Below, one piece after another: positions 63,653 through 64,000 of a stretch of 64,000 nucleotides of DNA; within the stretch, counting starts at the first letter, position 1, and each line of letters opens with the position of its first letter. The stretch lies in the NCBI GenBank assembly GCA_900538705.1, contig UPZG01000001.1:930001-994000 (forward strand), in the 5' to 3' direction. The DNA comes from an uncultured Porphyromonadaceae bacterium (GTDB taxonomy: Bacteria > Bacteroidota > Bacteroidia > Bacteroidales > Barnesiellaceae_A). The translations under genes were made by a program, and so were the position numbers. The notes beneath the pieces are model-generated. The model saw only the letters and a list, made by a program, of their open reading frames with translations. It ran no database searches and had not been told where the DNA came from.

Positions 63653-64000
63653 ATGGAGAAATCGAAAGTTTATTTTACGAACATGCGTACTACGCCAACC
63701 AATAATCTGCTCGACAAAATGGAGCGTCTGGTGCGTCGTGCGGGTATTGCCGACATTGATTTTGAAAACAAGTTTGTTGCAATTAAAATACATTTCGGTG
63801 AGCCGGGAAATCTTGCCTACTTGCGTCCGCAGTATGCGGCGCGTATGGCGTCCATCTTGCGTTCGTTGGGAGCAAAACCGTTCCTTACCGACTCGAATAC
63901 TCTCTACACGGGTAAGCGTGCCAATGCCGTAGACCACTTGCAGAGCGCTATGGAAAACGGTTATAATCCTATTTCGGCTCAGTGCCCGGTAATCATTGCC
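63653..64000 (+). CDS. DUF362 protein (partial, C-terminus off window)
   Basis: 116 residues are visible and the frame is open to the last base. KVYFTNMRTTP... and VAIKIHFGEPGN, then YLRPQYAARMASILRSLGAKPFLTDSNTLYTG are the DUF362 N-terminal half. No signal peptide, so unlike the DUF362 protein at 22201 this one is cytoplasmic; many such members end in two 4Fe-4S motifs, which would be outside this window. Confidence 0.85.
   Translation, partial: MEKSKVYFTNMRTTPTNNLLDKMERLVRRAGIADIDFENKFVAIKIHFGEPGNLAYLRPQYAARMASILRSLGAKPFLTDSNTLYTGKRANAVDHLQSAMENGYNPISAQCPVIIA

Noticed and set aside
1..64000. CRISPR array, rRNA operon, insertion sequence or prophage structural genes
   Set aside because: No regularly spaced repeats, rRNA signatures, transposase or phage capsid/tail genes were seen.

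Overview
This 64 kb window is a chromosomal segment of a Bacteroidales bacterium (phylum Bacteroidota). The evidence is the Bacteroidota-type promoters (TTTG, about 19-20 bases, then TAnnTTTG) in front of many genes, the near absence of strong Shine-Dalgarno sites, a tmRNA whose tag reads GENNYALAA, and lineage-typical families (DUF5686 outer-membrane proteins, DUF4286, DUF3417-type glucan phosphorylase, secreted S9 dipeptidyl peptidase, type IX sorting-like C-terminus). The genus cannot be fixed from sequence alone; a relative of Porphyromonadaceae/Barnesiellaceae would fit.

Layout. 1-8.5 kb: miaA (cut by the window edge), dipeptidyl peptidase IV, the complete phosphate operon pstSCAB-phoU, and lgt. 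8.5-18.9 kb: DUF5686 outer-membrane protein, CYTH protein, tRNA-Ser, ssrA (tmRNA), a SpoU rRNA methyltransferase with radA and an FAD oxidoreductase, a UlaG-like metallo-hydrolase, and a MATE exporter. 19-21.7 kb: a small AT-rich accessory module (S24-type repressor with candidate operators, a HARE-HTH/PD-(D/E)xK nuclease-like protein, and a translationally coupled exported barrel-like protein) ending at a tRNA-Ala. 22-29.4 kb: secreted DUF362 protein, DUF4286, ruvC, metH, an acyltransferase-3 protein. 29.5-41.3 kb: directly behind tRNA-Phe, a composite type I restriction-modification island: half-size hsdS, hsdM, a zinc-ribbon protein, a membrane-anchored protein, full hsdS, a second membrane protein, an hsdR 5'-end remnant, a membrane KAP-family NTPase, hsdR, and a YgjP-type metallopeptidase, all on the + strand. 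41.9-64 kb: housekeeping and envelope genes: transglutaminase-like exported protein, CAT-family acetyltransferase, lipoprotein glycogen-debranching enzyme, VOC protein, CorA, CCA transferase, M24 peptidase, HAD phosphatase, a CHB_HEX/OB/type-IX-like secreted protein, tatC-tatA, fabD, glucan phosphorylase with GT3 glycogen synthase, a plsC-like and a nitrilase gene, two lipoproteins, and the start of a second DUF362 gene.

The part most worth follow-up is the type I island. It is not a plain hsdMSR: it carries two membrane-anchored proteins either side of hsdS, a membrane KAP NTPase inserted exactly at the hsdR start (leaving a second, degenerate copy of the hsdR 5' end upstream), and a metallopeptidase overlapping hsdR. 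The tight packing argues for one coordinated unit, but joint function is inference. Other noteworthy items are the PstS-like segment inside PstC, a shared 61-bp terminator module 4 bases behind both tmRNA and tRNA-Ala, and a short EAL-domain-like remnant in the leader of the gene at 41928.
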